From contig JAJRPR010000123.1 in the NCBI GenBank assembly GCA_024280655.1, forward strand, positions 1 through 32,586: DNA of 32,586 bases, written 5' to 3'. The DNA comes from Alphaproteobacteria bacterium. Its GTDB lineage: Bacteria > Pseudomonadota > Alphaproteobacteria > Rhizobiales > Devosiaceae. The position numbers and the translations under genes were made by a program. Positions 1-9,423 of this stretch are shown here, one piece after another (position 1 is the first letter of the stretch; each line of letters starts with the position of its first letter). The notes beneath the pieces were generated by a model, which worked only from the letters and a program-made list of their open reading frames with translations, made no database searches and was not told the origin of the DNA.

Positions 1-2157
1 CGACTCCCATAATCTAGATTTCGCAATGAAATATCCCTGCGTGCCTGCGGCAAATAGCAACATGGCAATCGTTGCTACAATGAACACCATTATGCCTTGT
101 GTAAGAGTAACATCAATCAACAATAGATCCGTGTTAAAGATAAACAAGAACGGTAGGGCGACTGTGCGTAAAGAATAAAAGAATGCCACAAACCCTGTTT
201 TAATCGGATCTCCCCCCGAAACGGCTGCCGCCGCAAACGAGGCCAAGCCCACCGGGGGCGTGACGTCCGCCATTATCCCAAAATAGAATACGAATAAATG
301 CACAGCAATTAGCGGCACAATAAGGCCGTTCGCCGCACCAAGCTCAACAACAACCGCCGCCATCAAAGATGAAACCACGATATAATTAGCTGTTGTCGGT
401 AATCCCATGCCCAAAATAAGCGAAAGAATACCTACAAATATAAGCATTAATATCAAATTACCACCTGATATAAATTCAACCAATTCAGCCATCACCTGAC
501 CAACGCCAGTTAGTGTAACCGTGCCAACGATAACACCAGCGGTAGCCGTAGCAATACCAATGCCGATCATATTTCTTGAACCAGCAATCATGCCATCAAC
601 GAGATCTAAAAATCCAGCCTTCATTTCTGCCGCTAAATTGCCGCTTTTTCTAAAAATTGCTTTTAGCGGCTTTTGCGTCAATAAGATAACAATCAATAAT
701 AATGATGCCCAAAACGCTGATAGACCCGGAGATTTTCTCTCAATCATCAAGAACCAAACCAACACAACAATCGGCAATATATATTGCAAGCCTGTTGTTT
801 TCACTTCGTCATAAACAGGCAATTCAACAATTTCTGCATTCGGATCATCCATTTCAAGATCTGGCTTTTTCGCCGCAACAAACACCAAGCCAACATAAGC
901 AAGAAAAACTAGAACAGCTAATATTAATGAAGCACTACCACCAAACGCGCCACGCATCCAGCCAATGCCATAATATATCCCAAACGCCAATGCGCCAAAC
1001 ACTGCAAAGCCTAAAAAGGTAGAAATTAATTTTTGCAACAGCGATTTCGCCGCCATAACAGGCTTTGGTAATGCCGACATACCTTTTTTCAGCGCTTCAA
1101 GGTGCACAATATAGAGCAAAGCAATATATGAAATAACCGCGGGCAAAAGCGCCGCTTTAATAACTTCAATATATGGTATCCCCACATATTCAACCATTAA
1201 GAAAGCCGCCGCTCCCATCACTGGTGGCATTAATTGTCCGTTTACCGAAGAAGCAACCTCAACCGAGCCAGCTTGCTCAGGAGTAAAACCAACTCGCTTC
1301 ATAAGCGGAATAGTAAATGTACCAGTGGTCACAACATTAGCAATCGAAGAACCAGAAATAAGTCCAGTCATAGCCGAGCCAACAACCGCCGCTTTTGCCG
1401 GACCACCACGTAAGTGACCAAGCAAAGAGAAGGCGATTTTAATGAAATAATTACCAGCTCCTGCTTTATCAAGCAATGAACCAAACAACACGAACAAGAA
1501 CACAAAACTAGCCTAAACCCCAAGCGCAATACCGAACACACCCTCAGTTGTAAGCCACATGTGGCTCATAGTTTTTGAAATACTCGCTCCCTTCCATTTT
1601 ATAACTTCTGGAATAAAGGCAGCTGAGCCAAAAAATACATAGACCAAGAATATTATCGCAACAATCGCCAAAGCTGGCCCTAGCGCTCGTCTTGTTGCCT
1701 CAAGCAAAATAATCATACCAACTACTGCCATCCATATTTGATATTGCTCAGGCAGTCCTTGCGCACCAGTATTTGCTAAAGTCTCATAGGCATAAAACGC
1801 ATAACCAGCACAAATTGCGCCAATAGCACCAAATATCCAATCAAAAATTGGAATTCTATCACGGGACGAATTTTTGAACGCTGGATAGACCATAAAGGCA
1901 AGAAATATTGCAATAGCTAAGTGAATAGAGCGGGTCTGTGTATCATTTAGCACAGGAATGAAAGAGCTAAAAAACGGGGTAAAGGGTAAAGGCGAAGCAA
2001 TCCATATTTGAAATGTTGCCCAAAATAGAGCAATGCCCGCAATCATTTTACCAACTGGCCCTGCGGGGTTTCTTGCCCCAGAATCTGTTGACGCAACTAG
2101 ATCTTCTAGTTCTTCATCGCTCATTTGAGTGTTTTTTTGTGCTTTATCCTCGGCCAT
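1..2157 (-). pseudogene. TRAP transporter permease, fused 4TM/12TM (TAXI-type), interrupted by an in-frame TAG at 1513-1515; 3' end runs off the window
   Basis: ORF 1513..2157 gives the N-terminal ~214 aa. After the TAG the same frame stays open for 504 codons to position 1 (ASFVFLFVLFGSLLDKAGAGNYFIKIAFSLLGHLRGGPAKAAVVGSAMTGLISGSSIANVVTTGTFTIPLMKRVGFTPEQAGSVEVASSVNGQLMPPVMGAAAFLMVEYVG...), typical of fused TRAP permeases. Confidence 0.85.
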
Positions 2158-2250
2158 TTATTCCCCCTCCCAAGAAAATAGTAAATTTGAAATAATAATT
2201 TACAAATAGTAATTTTGAAAACAATATTTATAAATTATTGTATAATAAAA

Positions 2251-2276
2251 CGATGGCGCAATTTCTTGCGCCATCG
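2251..2276 (-). terminator. Rho-independent terminator/attenuator between TAXI binding protein and TRAP permease genes
   Basis: Perfect 11-bp inverted repeat CGATGGCGCAA-TTTC-TTGCGCCATCG; on the minus strand it is followed by TTTTATTATA. Confidence 0.75.
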
Positions 2277-2292
2277 CTAAAAAATCTAAAAC

Positions 2293-3270
2293 CTAGTCTA
2301 GACCGTTTTCTTTATAATACTTCATAGCACCAGCATGGATAGGTGCTGAAAGACCATCTTTAGCCATTTGTTTTGGATCAAGATTTGCAAATGCTGGGTG
2401 TAGCTTGCGGAATGCATCGATATTATCGAACACTGCGCTAACTAATGCATAAACAACTTCATCAGAAACAGCAGTTGAACTTACAAATGTTGCACCAACA
2501 CCAAATGTTTGTGTATCATCTGGGTTACCGCGATACATGCCACCAGGAATGGTAGCTACACGATAATAATCATTATCAGCGATTAGTTTTTCAACTTCTG
2601 GACCTGTTACAGAAACTAGAACACTCTCACAGGATGTTGTTGCTTCTGAAATTGAGCCAGATGGATGACCAACTGTATAGACCATTGCGTCAATTTTATT
2701 GTCGCAAAGTGCTTGTGATTGCTCACTCGCTTTTAACTCAGATGCAAGAGCAAAGTCTGCATTTGTCCAACCAAGCGCATTCATTAGAACTTCCATAGTT
2801 CCACGTTGTCCAGAACCGGGGTTACCAATATTAACACGCTTGCCTTTTAGATCAGCAAAAGTTTTAATTCCTGCATCAGCACGAGCTACAACAGTGAATG
2901 GCTCAGGGTGAACTGAAAATACAGCACGAAGTTCGGTAAACGGACCCTGATCTGCAAATTTTGATGTGCCATTATATGCGTGATATTGCCAATCAGATTG
3001 TGCAACACCAAACTCTAATTCGCCTGCGCGAATTGTGTTAATGTTATAAACAGAACCACCAGTTGATTCTACTGCACAACGAATGCCAGTTTCTTTACGG
3101 TTTTTATTAACCAGACGGCAAATTGCGCCACCTGTTGGATAATAAACGCCAGTAACGCCACCAGTACCGATTGATATGAATTGCTGTTGCGCTACTGCGC
3201 CAAAGCTAAATCCGCTCATAGCAACAGCTGCTACGGCGCCTATAATTAGTTTTTTCATGTAGTCCTCCAA
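2293..3270 (-). CDS. TAXI family TRAP transporter solute-binding protein
   Basis: 325-aa ORF with signal peptide; [25 protein letters not shown] is a TAXI-family N-terminus; adjacent to TRAP permease. Confidence 0.93.
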   Translation of the reverse strand: MEDYMKKLIIGAVAAVAMSGFSFGAVAQQQFISIGTGGVTGVYYPTGGAICRLVNKNRKETGIRCAVESTGGSVYNINTIRAGELEFGVAQSDWQYHAYNGTSKFADQGPFTELRAVFSVHPEPFTVVARADAGIKTFADLKGKRVNIGNPGSGQRGTMEVLMNALGWTNADFALASELKASEQSQALCDNKIDAMVYTVGHPSGSISEATTSCESVLVSVTGPEVEKLIADNDYYRVATIPGGMYRGNPDDTQTFGVGATFVSSTAVSDEVVYALVSAVFDNIDAFRKLHPAFANLDPKQMAKDGLSAPIHAGAMKYYKENGLD

Positions 3271-3368
3271 AAAATATACACTTATTAAATTTATTGTTTT
3301 TATAGTACTGCCAATTCAACGCATCACAATGGCAAACTGTCAAGTAATTAACAAAAAAATTACAAATT

Positions 3369-4361
3369 TTATTTGATGTTTTGGTATAATTTCAGCAATA
3401 TTTCAACTTCGCCGCTTGTGCGAAGCACAACAGGCACACGCTGATGTATATTTGTCGCACTTATTTCTCTAATCGGAGCAGGGTTAGAAATAGCCATTCC
3501 GCCAGCATTTTCAACTAGCATTGCCATTGGGTTAGCCTCATATAAAAAACGTAACTTACCGTTTTCACTGCCCTTTTTATCCATGCTAGGATAAATAAAA
3601 ACCCCACCATGCATAAATATACGATGCACATCGGCAACCATTGAGCCAGCCCATCGCATATTAAAATTCTTTTTTCGCTCGCCCATTTCACCCAATAAAC
3701 ATTGCTCAATATATTTAGCTATCGCACTATCCCAAAAGCGCTGATAAGACATATTAATGGCAAATTCATTGCTATTTTTTGCAATAGAAATATCACCATC
3801 AACCAATAAAAATCGCTGTTGTTTTTCGCTTAAGGAAAACATAGATACTTTGTTGCCAACGCTAACCATCAACAAGCAAGCAGGGCCATAAATAAAATAC
3901 CCAGCCGCTTTTTGATTTTTACTAGCACTTAAAACATCGTTTGAAGTAATATTTTTAGAATTGCTAGCAAGTTCAAGTACCGAAAAAATAGTACCTATTA
4001 TACCATTATTATCAATATTTGACGAACCATCAAGCGGATCAAAACACACCGTCAAATTTGCGTTTTTGCTTTTATTTGGATTTTGAATGACCTCATCAAT
4101 TTCCTCAGAAACCATTGCACTTACAGATGAAATTCTAAGCAAATCACCAACCATTAGATCATTGGTAATAATATCGAGATCTTTTTGTACCTCGCCTTGC
4201 ACATTAGTTTGACTGCTTGCGCCAATTAGTCCATCAAGCGGCGCATTTTTGACGATTTTAGCAATTTTTATGCAAGAGCCTGCAATGGCCAATAGGATAT
4301 CAGAAACACCCTTTGTTGCTCCCTGCCCTTTTAGCCAATCTTTTAATGTTTGCTTTTGCAA
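3369..4361 (-). CDS. fbp: class 1 fructose-1,6-bisphosphatase
   Basis: FDPLDGSSNIDNNGIIGTIFSV metal/substrate motif; 330 aa. Confidence 0.93.
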   Translation of the reverse strand: MQKQTLKDWLKGQGATKGVSDILLAIAGSCIKIAKIVKNAPLDGLIGASSQTNVQGEVQKDLDIITNDLMVGDLLRISSVSAMVSEEIDEVIQNPNKSKNANLTVCFDPLDGSSNIDNNGIIGTIFSVLELASNSKNITSNDVLSASKNQKAAGYFIYGPACLLMVSVGNKVSMFSLSEKQQRFLLVDGDISIAKNSNEFAINMSYQRFWDSAIAKYIEQCLLGEMGERKKNFNMRWAGSMVADVHRIFMHGGVFIYPSMDKKGSENGKLRFLYEANPMAMLVENAGGMAISNPAPIREISATNIHQRVPVVLRTSGEVEILLKLYQNIK

Positions 4362-4368
4362 TTAAAAC

Positions 4369-5433
4369 CTAACCTTTAGTAGTATCATATAGACCGCCAG
4401 CATAACGATCTGCCATTGTTTGTAATGATACTGGTTTAATCTTATCCGCCATACCAGCACAACCAAAAATCTCATTACGCTTAGCACAAAGATTAGTTGC
4501 TCTCTCACGACCTGGTCCAAGAATAGCACGAACATCAAATGATGATCGGTTTTCATCAAGGAATTTACGAATTGATCCAGTCATTGCCATACGAATATCA
4601 GTATCAATATTGATTTTACGAACACCCGATTTAATACCACGCTCAACTTCTTCTAAGGGAACACCAAAAGTTTCTGGAATAAAACCGCCATGCGCATTTA
4701 TAAGTTGCTGTAATTCTTCTGGAACACTTGAAGCACCGTGCATCACAAGATGGGTATTTGGAAGGCGCTCATGAATTTTTTCAATCACACTCATTGCCAA
4801 AATATCTCCACTTGGACGACGTGAGAATTTATATGCACCGTGCGATGTGCCAACTGCAACCGCTAGCGCATCAATGCCAGTAGCACGCACAAATCTTTCA
4901 GCTTCTTCAGGATCTGTTAGTAGCATATCTTTCCCAAGTTTGCCTTCAAATCCATGCCCATCTTCTTTTTCGCCTTCGCCTGTTTCAAGCGAACCTAACA
5001 CCCCACTTTCACCCTCAACAGAAATTCCACGTGAGTGCGCAAGTTCAACAACATTTGATGTCACTTCAGCATTATAATCAAAATCAGATGGAGTTTTAGC
5101 ATCGGCCATTAAAGAGCCGTCCATCATAACTGATGAAAAACCAAAATCCATTGCCGAAGAGCAAGTGCTAAGATCATTACCATGATCAAGATGCAAGCAA
5201 ACTGGCAAATGCGGATAGCGCTCAATCGCTCCCATAAATAAATGTTTTAATATAGTATCATCAATGTATTTTCGAGCCGAGCGAGAAGCCTGCAATAAAA
5301 CTGGTGAATTTGTTTTGTCAGCCGCCGCCATTACCGCTTGCAAAGTTTCAAGATTAGTAATGTTAAAAGCTGGCATTCCATAACCATGCTCTCCAGCATG
5401 ATCAAGTAATTGTCTAAGCGAAATAAGAGCCAT
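4369..5433 (-). CDS. fba: class II fructose-bisphosphate aldolase
   Basis: 354 aa; VCLHLDHGNDLSTCSSAMDFGFSSVMMDGS, VEGESGVLG, GTSHGAYKF and GVRKINIDTDIRMA motifs. Confidence 0.94.
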   Translation of the reverse strand: MALISLRQLLDHAGEHGYGMPAFNITNLETLQAVMAAADKTNSPVLLQASRSARKYIDDTILKHLFMGAIERYPHLPVCLHLDHGNDLSTCSSAMDFGFSSVMMDGSLMADAKTPSDFDYNAEVTSNVVELAHSRGISVEGESGVLGSLETGEGEKEDGHGFEGKLGKDMLLTDPEEAERFVRATGIDALAVAVGTSHGAYKFSRRPSGDILAMSVIEKIHERLPNTHLVMHGASSVPEELQQLINAHGGFIPETFGVPLEEVERGIKSGVRKINIDTDIRMAMTGSIRKFLDENRSSFDVRAILGPGRERATNLCAKRNEIFGCAGMADKIKPVSLQTMADRYAGGLYDTTKG

Positions 5434-5462
5434 TATAAACCTTTCTATATATTCTAGTTTGA

Positions 5463-7058
5463 CTAAGCAATTTTGCGCCTTTGCGGGCTACCTAGTGCAT
5501 AATCACTATTATCAAGTGACATTTTTCTAAAATTATCGCTAAATAATTGCGCTAATTTTGCCGCTTGCGTATCGTACGCTACGACATCTTCCCAAGTCTG
5601 GCGTGGGTTCAAAATCTTAACATCAATACCCTCAATAAAAGTTGGCACTTCAAGACCAAAATTTTCATCAACACGATAGGTAACATCATCAAGATCACCA
5701 CTAAGCGCCACTTCAAGCATTGCCCGTGTATCCTTAAGCTTCATGCGATGCCCAACCCCATAAGCACCACCAGTCCAACCAGTATTTAACAACCAGCAAT
5801 TAGCACCACTTGATGCAAGCCGCTGTTTAAGCAAATCACCATAGACGGTTGGCATGCGTGACATGAAAGGCGCACCAAAACAGGTTGAAAATGTCGCTTG
5901 CGGCTCGGTCACGCCTCGCTCAGTCCCTGCAACTTTTGCCGTATAACCAGAAAGGAAATAATATACCGCCTGCTCTTTTGTTAAACGAGCAATTGGAGGC
6001 AAAACGCCAAACGCATCAGCGGTTAAAAGCACAACATTTTTTGGCGTTGGGGCAACACCGCTTTCAACTCTATTAGCAATAGCCGCTAGAGGATAAGCAA
6101 TGCGTGTGTTTTCTGTTAAGCTAGAATCAGCATAATCAGGCTCGCCCGTTGCTTCATCAATCACCACATTTTCTAAAATAGCACCATCATGTTGCGCCGC
6201 CGCATAAATTTCAGGCTCAGATTGTTTACTTAAGTTAATAGCTTTGGCATAACAACCACCCTCTAAATTAAAGATGCCATTTTCACTCCAACCATGCTCA
6301 TCATCGCCAACTAGCGCACGATCACTCGAGGCAGAAAGCGTCGTCTTGCCAGTCCCCGAAAGTCCAAAAAACAAAGTACTATCACCCTTAGGCCCAACAT
6401 TTGCAGAACAATGCATTGGCATAATATCGCTATCTGGCGCATGATAATTGAATAATGAAAACACAGATTTTTTAATCTCACCAGCATATTGCGTACCGCA
6501 AATCACCACAATATTACGAGACAAATCAAGCGCAATACAGGTTTCCGATTTAGAGCCATGACGACTTGGATCAGCCAAGAAATCTGGAGCATGAACAATG
6601 CTTACATTAGCAGAAAAATCTCTTAAATCAGATTGTCTTGGACGGATAAGTAGATTGCGAATGAACAGAGCGTGCCAAGCATTTGGTGTAAAAACTTCTA
6701 CCTGATATCGATTATCTTTATCGGCACCAGCAAATAATTGCTGCTCATATATTTCTTTACCAGATAGGTGCTCAATAGCATCGTTAAGCAAAATATCAAA
6801 ACTCTCAGTACTCATAATATTGGTATTGTCCCACCAGACCTTATTTTTGGTTTCATCATCTTTGACGATAAATTTATCACCTGCTGAACGACCAGTAAAT
6901 TTACCAGTAGTCATAGCAAGCGCACCACTAGATAGTTGCCTAGCCCCTTGTTTTTTCGCTAAACCAATAAGTGAGAAAGTCACGTTATTATCATGAACTC
7001 GCGAGGCATTTTTTAAGATTGAAACGGATATTGTGCTATTATTAAGCGAAACACTCAT
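5463..7058 (-). CDS. pckA: phosphoenolpyruvate carboxykinase (ATP)
   Basis: 531 aa; FFGLSGTGKTTLSA P-loop and GDDEHGWSENGIFNLEGGCYAK. Confidence 0.97.
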   Translation of the reverse strand: MSVSLNNSTISVSILKNASRVHDNNVTFSLIGLAKKQGARQLSSGALAMTTGKFTGRSAGDKFIVKDDETKNKVWWDNTNIMSTESFDILLNDAIEHLSGKEIYEQQLFAGADKDNRYQVEVFTPNAWHALFIRNLLIRPRQSDLRDFSANVSIVHAPDFLADPSRHGSKSETCIALDLSRNIVVICGTQYAGEIKKSVFSLFNYHAPDSDIMPMHCSANVGPKGDSTLFFGLSGTGKTTLSASSDRALVGDDEHGWSENGIFNLEGGCYAKAINLSKQSEPEIYAAAQHDGAILENVVIDEATGEPDYADSSLTENTRIAYPLAAIANRVESGVAPTPKNVVLLTADAFGVLPPIARLTKEQAVYYFLSGYTAKVAGTERGVTEPQATFSTCFGAPFMSRMPTVYGDLLKQRLASSGANCWLLNTGWTGGAYGVGHRMKLKDTRAMLEVALSGDLDDVTYRVDENFGLEVPTFIEGIDVKILNPRQTWEDVVAYDTQAAKLAQLFSDNFRKMSLDNSDYALGSPQRRKIA

Positions 7059-7125
7059 AATTTATTCCCAAAATTATTGACTAAAATAAAGACATAGCCC
7101 TTAGTGATAATTAACTCAAAATGTA

Positions 7126-7147
7126 TTTTTGCATACGTATGCAAAAA
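7126..7147. promoter_or_regulatory. LacI-family-type operator 1 upstream of pckA
   Basis: Perfect 22-bp palindrome TTTTTGCATACGTATGCAAAAA with central CG. Confidence 0.75.
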
Positions 7148-7174
7148 CTGACTTGGCGAGAGGCATAAATGCTT

Positions 7175-7190
7175 TTGCATACGTATGCAA
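7175..7190. promoter_or_regulatory. LacI-family-type operator 2 upstream of pckA
   Basis: Perfect 16-bp palindrome TTGCATACGTATGCAA; same 12-bp core as operator 1, centres 46 bp apart. Confidence 0.75.
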
Positions 7191-7245
7191 GAATAATATT
7201 GACCAAAGTCAAATTTATTAACATTAGTGTTAATAAGTATTGTAT

Positions 7246-8274
7246 CTATGCCTTTGTTGAACCTCGAATAATCAACTGTCCTTCAACTTCAATATGCATA
7301 GCTCGCCTGCTAGATTCAGAATTCATTTGTTCAACAATCTCTATCGCAGCCTTTGCCAGCGCACCAGCTGGCTGCGAAAATGTTGTTAAATCATAGGCTG
7401 AATGACTGGCCTCTGGAACATCATCAACCCCAATAATTGAAACTTCATTAGGCACATTAAGATTAAACTCTCGCTTTGCTACATCTAGCACCGAAAACGC
7501 CATATAATCAGATGCACAAAAAATTGCGTCAGGTCGGTTTTTTGCCGACAATAATTTGCGAGCCGCATTTGCCGCACCAGAAAAACTATATTCCCCGTAT
7601 GCTATTGGCACGTTTTTTATGCCGCTTTTTGCCAAGTGCTCAATAAAGCCGTCTTGACGCATTTGACTGGTGCTAGAAGTTTTTGATCCAGCAACAAAAG
7701 CAAAATTCTTATGCTTAGTTTTTAGCAAATGCTCAGCCGCCACTTCCCCCGCTCTATGGTTCTCACCCCAAACTGTTGAAACGCCCGCAATTTTACTACC
7801 ACGATTTATTTGAACGATTGGCACACCTGCCTTTTTACATTGCAACGCTAATTCAGGCGATGCCAAAGTTGCGGTCATAATCAGCGCATCAACCTGATAG
7901 CTAAGCGCCCTTTCAAGCATTGGGTCAGTTTCATCATCACTTGGCGAAGTAAACAATAATATATGCTTTCCAATCTCTCGTAATTGCGAAGATAATTGTT
8001 GCGCTACATTTGCATAGAACGGATTTTCAAGATTAGAAATCGCCAAAGCAATAATGTTAGATTGGTTGGTCGCAAGCGAGCGAGCCATAAGGTTTGGCTG
8101 ATAGCCAAGCTCTTTTGCAGCTTGCAAAATTTTCTCACGGGTTTTTTGAGCAATGCTCGCCCCTTTAGTATAGGCACGAGAAACCGCTGATTGGGAACCC
8201 CCAGCCAATTTCGCAACATCGCTTTCTGTTGGCGCACGCCGACCACCAATTTTTTTACTCACCACACAAACCAA
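7246..8274 (-). CDS. LacI/GalR family transcriptional regulator (PckR-like candidate)
   Basis: N-terminal HTH SDVAKLAGGSQSAVSRAYTKGASIAQKTREKILQAAKELGYQPN; periplasmic-binding-protein-like effector domain; next to pckA operators. Confidence 0.92.
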   Translation of the reverse strand: MVCVVSKKIGGRRAPTESDVAKLAGGSQSAVSRAYTKGASIAQKTREKILQAAKELGYQPNLMARSLATNQSNIIALAISNLENPFYANVAQQLSSQLREIGKHILLFTSPSDDETDPMLERALSYQVDALIMTATLASPELALQCKKAGVPIVQINRGSKIAGVSTVWGENHRAGEVAAEHLLKTKHKNFAFVAGSKTSSTSQMRQDGFIEHLAKSGIKNVPIAYGEYSFSGAANAARKLLSAKNRPDAIFCASDYMAFSVLDVAKREFNLNVPNEVSIIGVDDVPEASHSAYDLTTFSQPAGALAKAAIEIVEQMNSESSRRAMHIEVEGQLIIRGSTKA

Positions 8275-8434
8275 TCAGTTAAAACCATAATCATGCAAAT
8301 AATAATGCCTAAGGTCAAATTGTAAATATTAGTTTTTCTAATTCAGGCTTTTAATTTGCTTTTATTTTTTATAAAAGAGAATCAGACAGGTTTAGGATAA
8401 ATAACTGCAAATCAGTGAATTTTCAACTAGCTTA

Positions 8435-9223
8435 GTGGAATGGTTTAGCGCCAATTCTTGGGGTTTCATAACCGCAATTATGGTATTATTCATCGGCTGG
8501 ACTTTATCTCGATATTCAGTCAAGGCAATTAACAAGCTTGTTGAAAAAACCCCAAAAGTCGATAAAACAATCGCACCGCTTCTTTCACAGCTAGTACGCT
8601 ATGCAATATTAATCGTTACAATTATTATCGTGCTAAACCAATTTGGCGTGGCGACAAATTCTATGCTTGCGGTGCTTGGTGCGGCAGGCTTGGCAATCGC
8701 TCTAGCATTGCAAGGCACGCTCTCAAATGTTGCCGCTGGTGTTATGCTTATCTGGTTACGCCCATTTTCAGTCGGTGATTATATTTACGCCGCTAGCATT
8801 GAAGGCACAGTTACACAAATTGGTCTATTCTCAACCAGAATTCGCAACGCTGATGGGCTATATATTTTCTCGCCAAATTCTAAATTATGGTCTTCTTCAA
8901 TCATTAACGAAGACAAATTACCCACCCGACGCATCAATCTAAAAATCGGCATTTCTTATGATGCAGACATTGGCAAAGCCAGAAAAATCTTACTAAAAAT
9001 CGCCAAAGACGAAAAACGAGTGCTAACAGAAAAGCCGCCAGCGGTTTTTGTAGATTCACTTGGTGATAGTGCCGTAATTCTATCTTTTAGGACTTGGGTA
9101 AAAAGCTCAGATTTTTACTCAACTCGCTTTGCATTTAACGAACAAGTAAAATTAGAATTTGATAAAGCAGGGATAGAAATTCCATATAATAAGTTGGATG
9201 TAAATATCAATTCTAATACTTAA
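8435..9223 (+). CDS. MscS family mechanosensitive ion channel
   Basis: 262 aa from a GTG start; LAVLGAAGLAIALALQGTLSNVAAGVMLIWLRPFSVGDYI pore helix and beta domain. Confidence 0.93.
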   Translation: MEWFSANSWGFITAIMVLFIGWTLSRYSVKAINKLVEKTPKVDKTIAPLLSQLVRYAILIVTIIIVLNQFGVATNSMLAVLGAAGLAIALALQGTLSNVAAGVMLIWLRPFSVGDYIYAASIEGTVTQIGLFSTRIRNADGLYIFSPNSKLWSSSIINEDKLPTRRINLKIGISYDADIGKARKILLKIAKDEKRVLTEKPPAVFVDSLGDSAVILSFRTWVKSSDFYSTRFAFNEQVKLEFDKAGIEIPYNKLDVNINSNT

Positions 9224-9288
9224 CTACCGAAGTCAGTTGATATTTATTCGAGCATAAGACCTTTCAATGCGTTCAAGGTGACAGTCCT

Positions 9289-9317
9289 TGTCATGCTGAG
9301 CGAAGCCGAAGCATCTT
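9289..9317. repeat. Dispersed repeat copy; perfect inverted match to 13277-13305
   Basis: TGTCATGCTGAGCGAAGCCGAAGCATCTT is the exact reverse complement of 13277-13305. Confidence 0.8.
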
Positions 9318-9423
9318 TTACTCCTGCGCCCACCATCATACCGAAACATCTTTCCAAAACTCATAGCTAGACGTTTTACCTAACACGTAGTAAGCTCTCT
9401 TGAAAATTCTTTGGGAGGGGAAA

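Noticed and set aside
521-1022. Plus-strand ORFs 521..814 and 702..1022
   Set aside because: Antisense to the continuous TRAP permease coding frame; no family-like sequence.
9224-9400. tRNA or other stable RNA in the mscS-acyl synthetase gap
   Set aside because: No cloverleaf or T-loop motif; the structure seen is explained by the dispersed 29-bp repeat.
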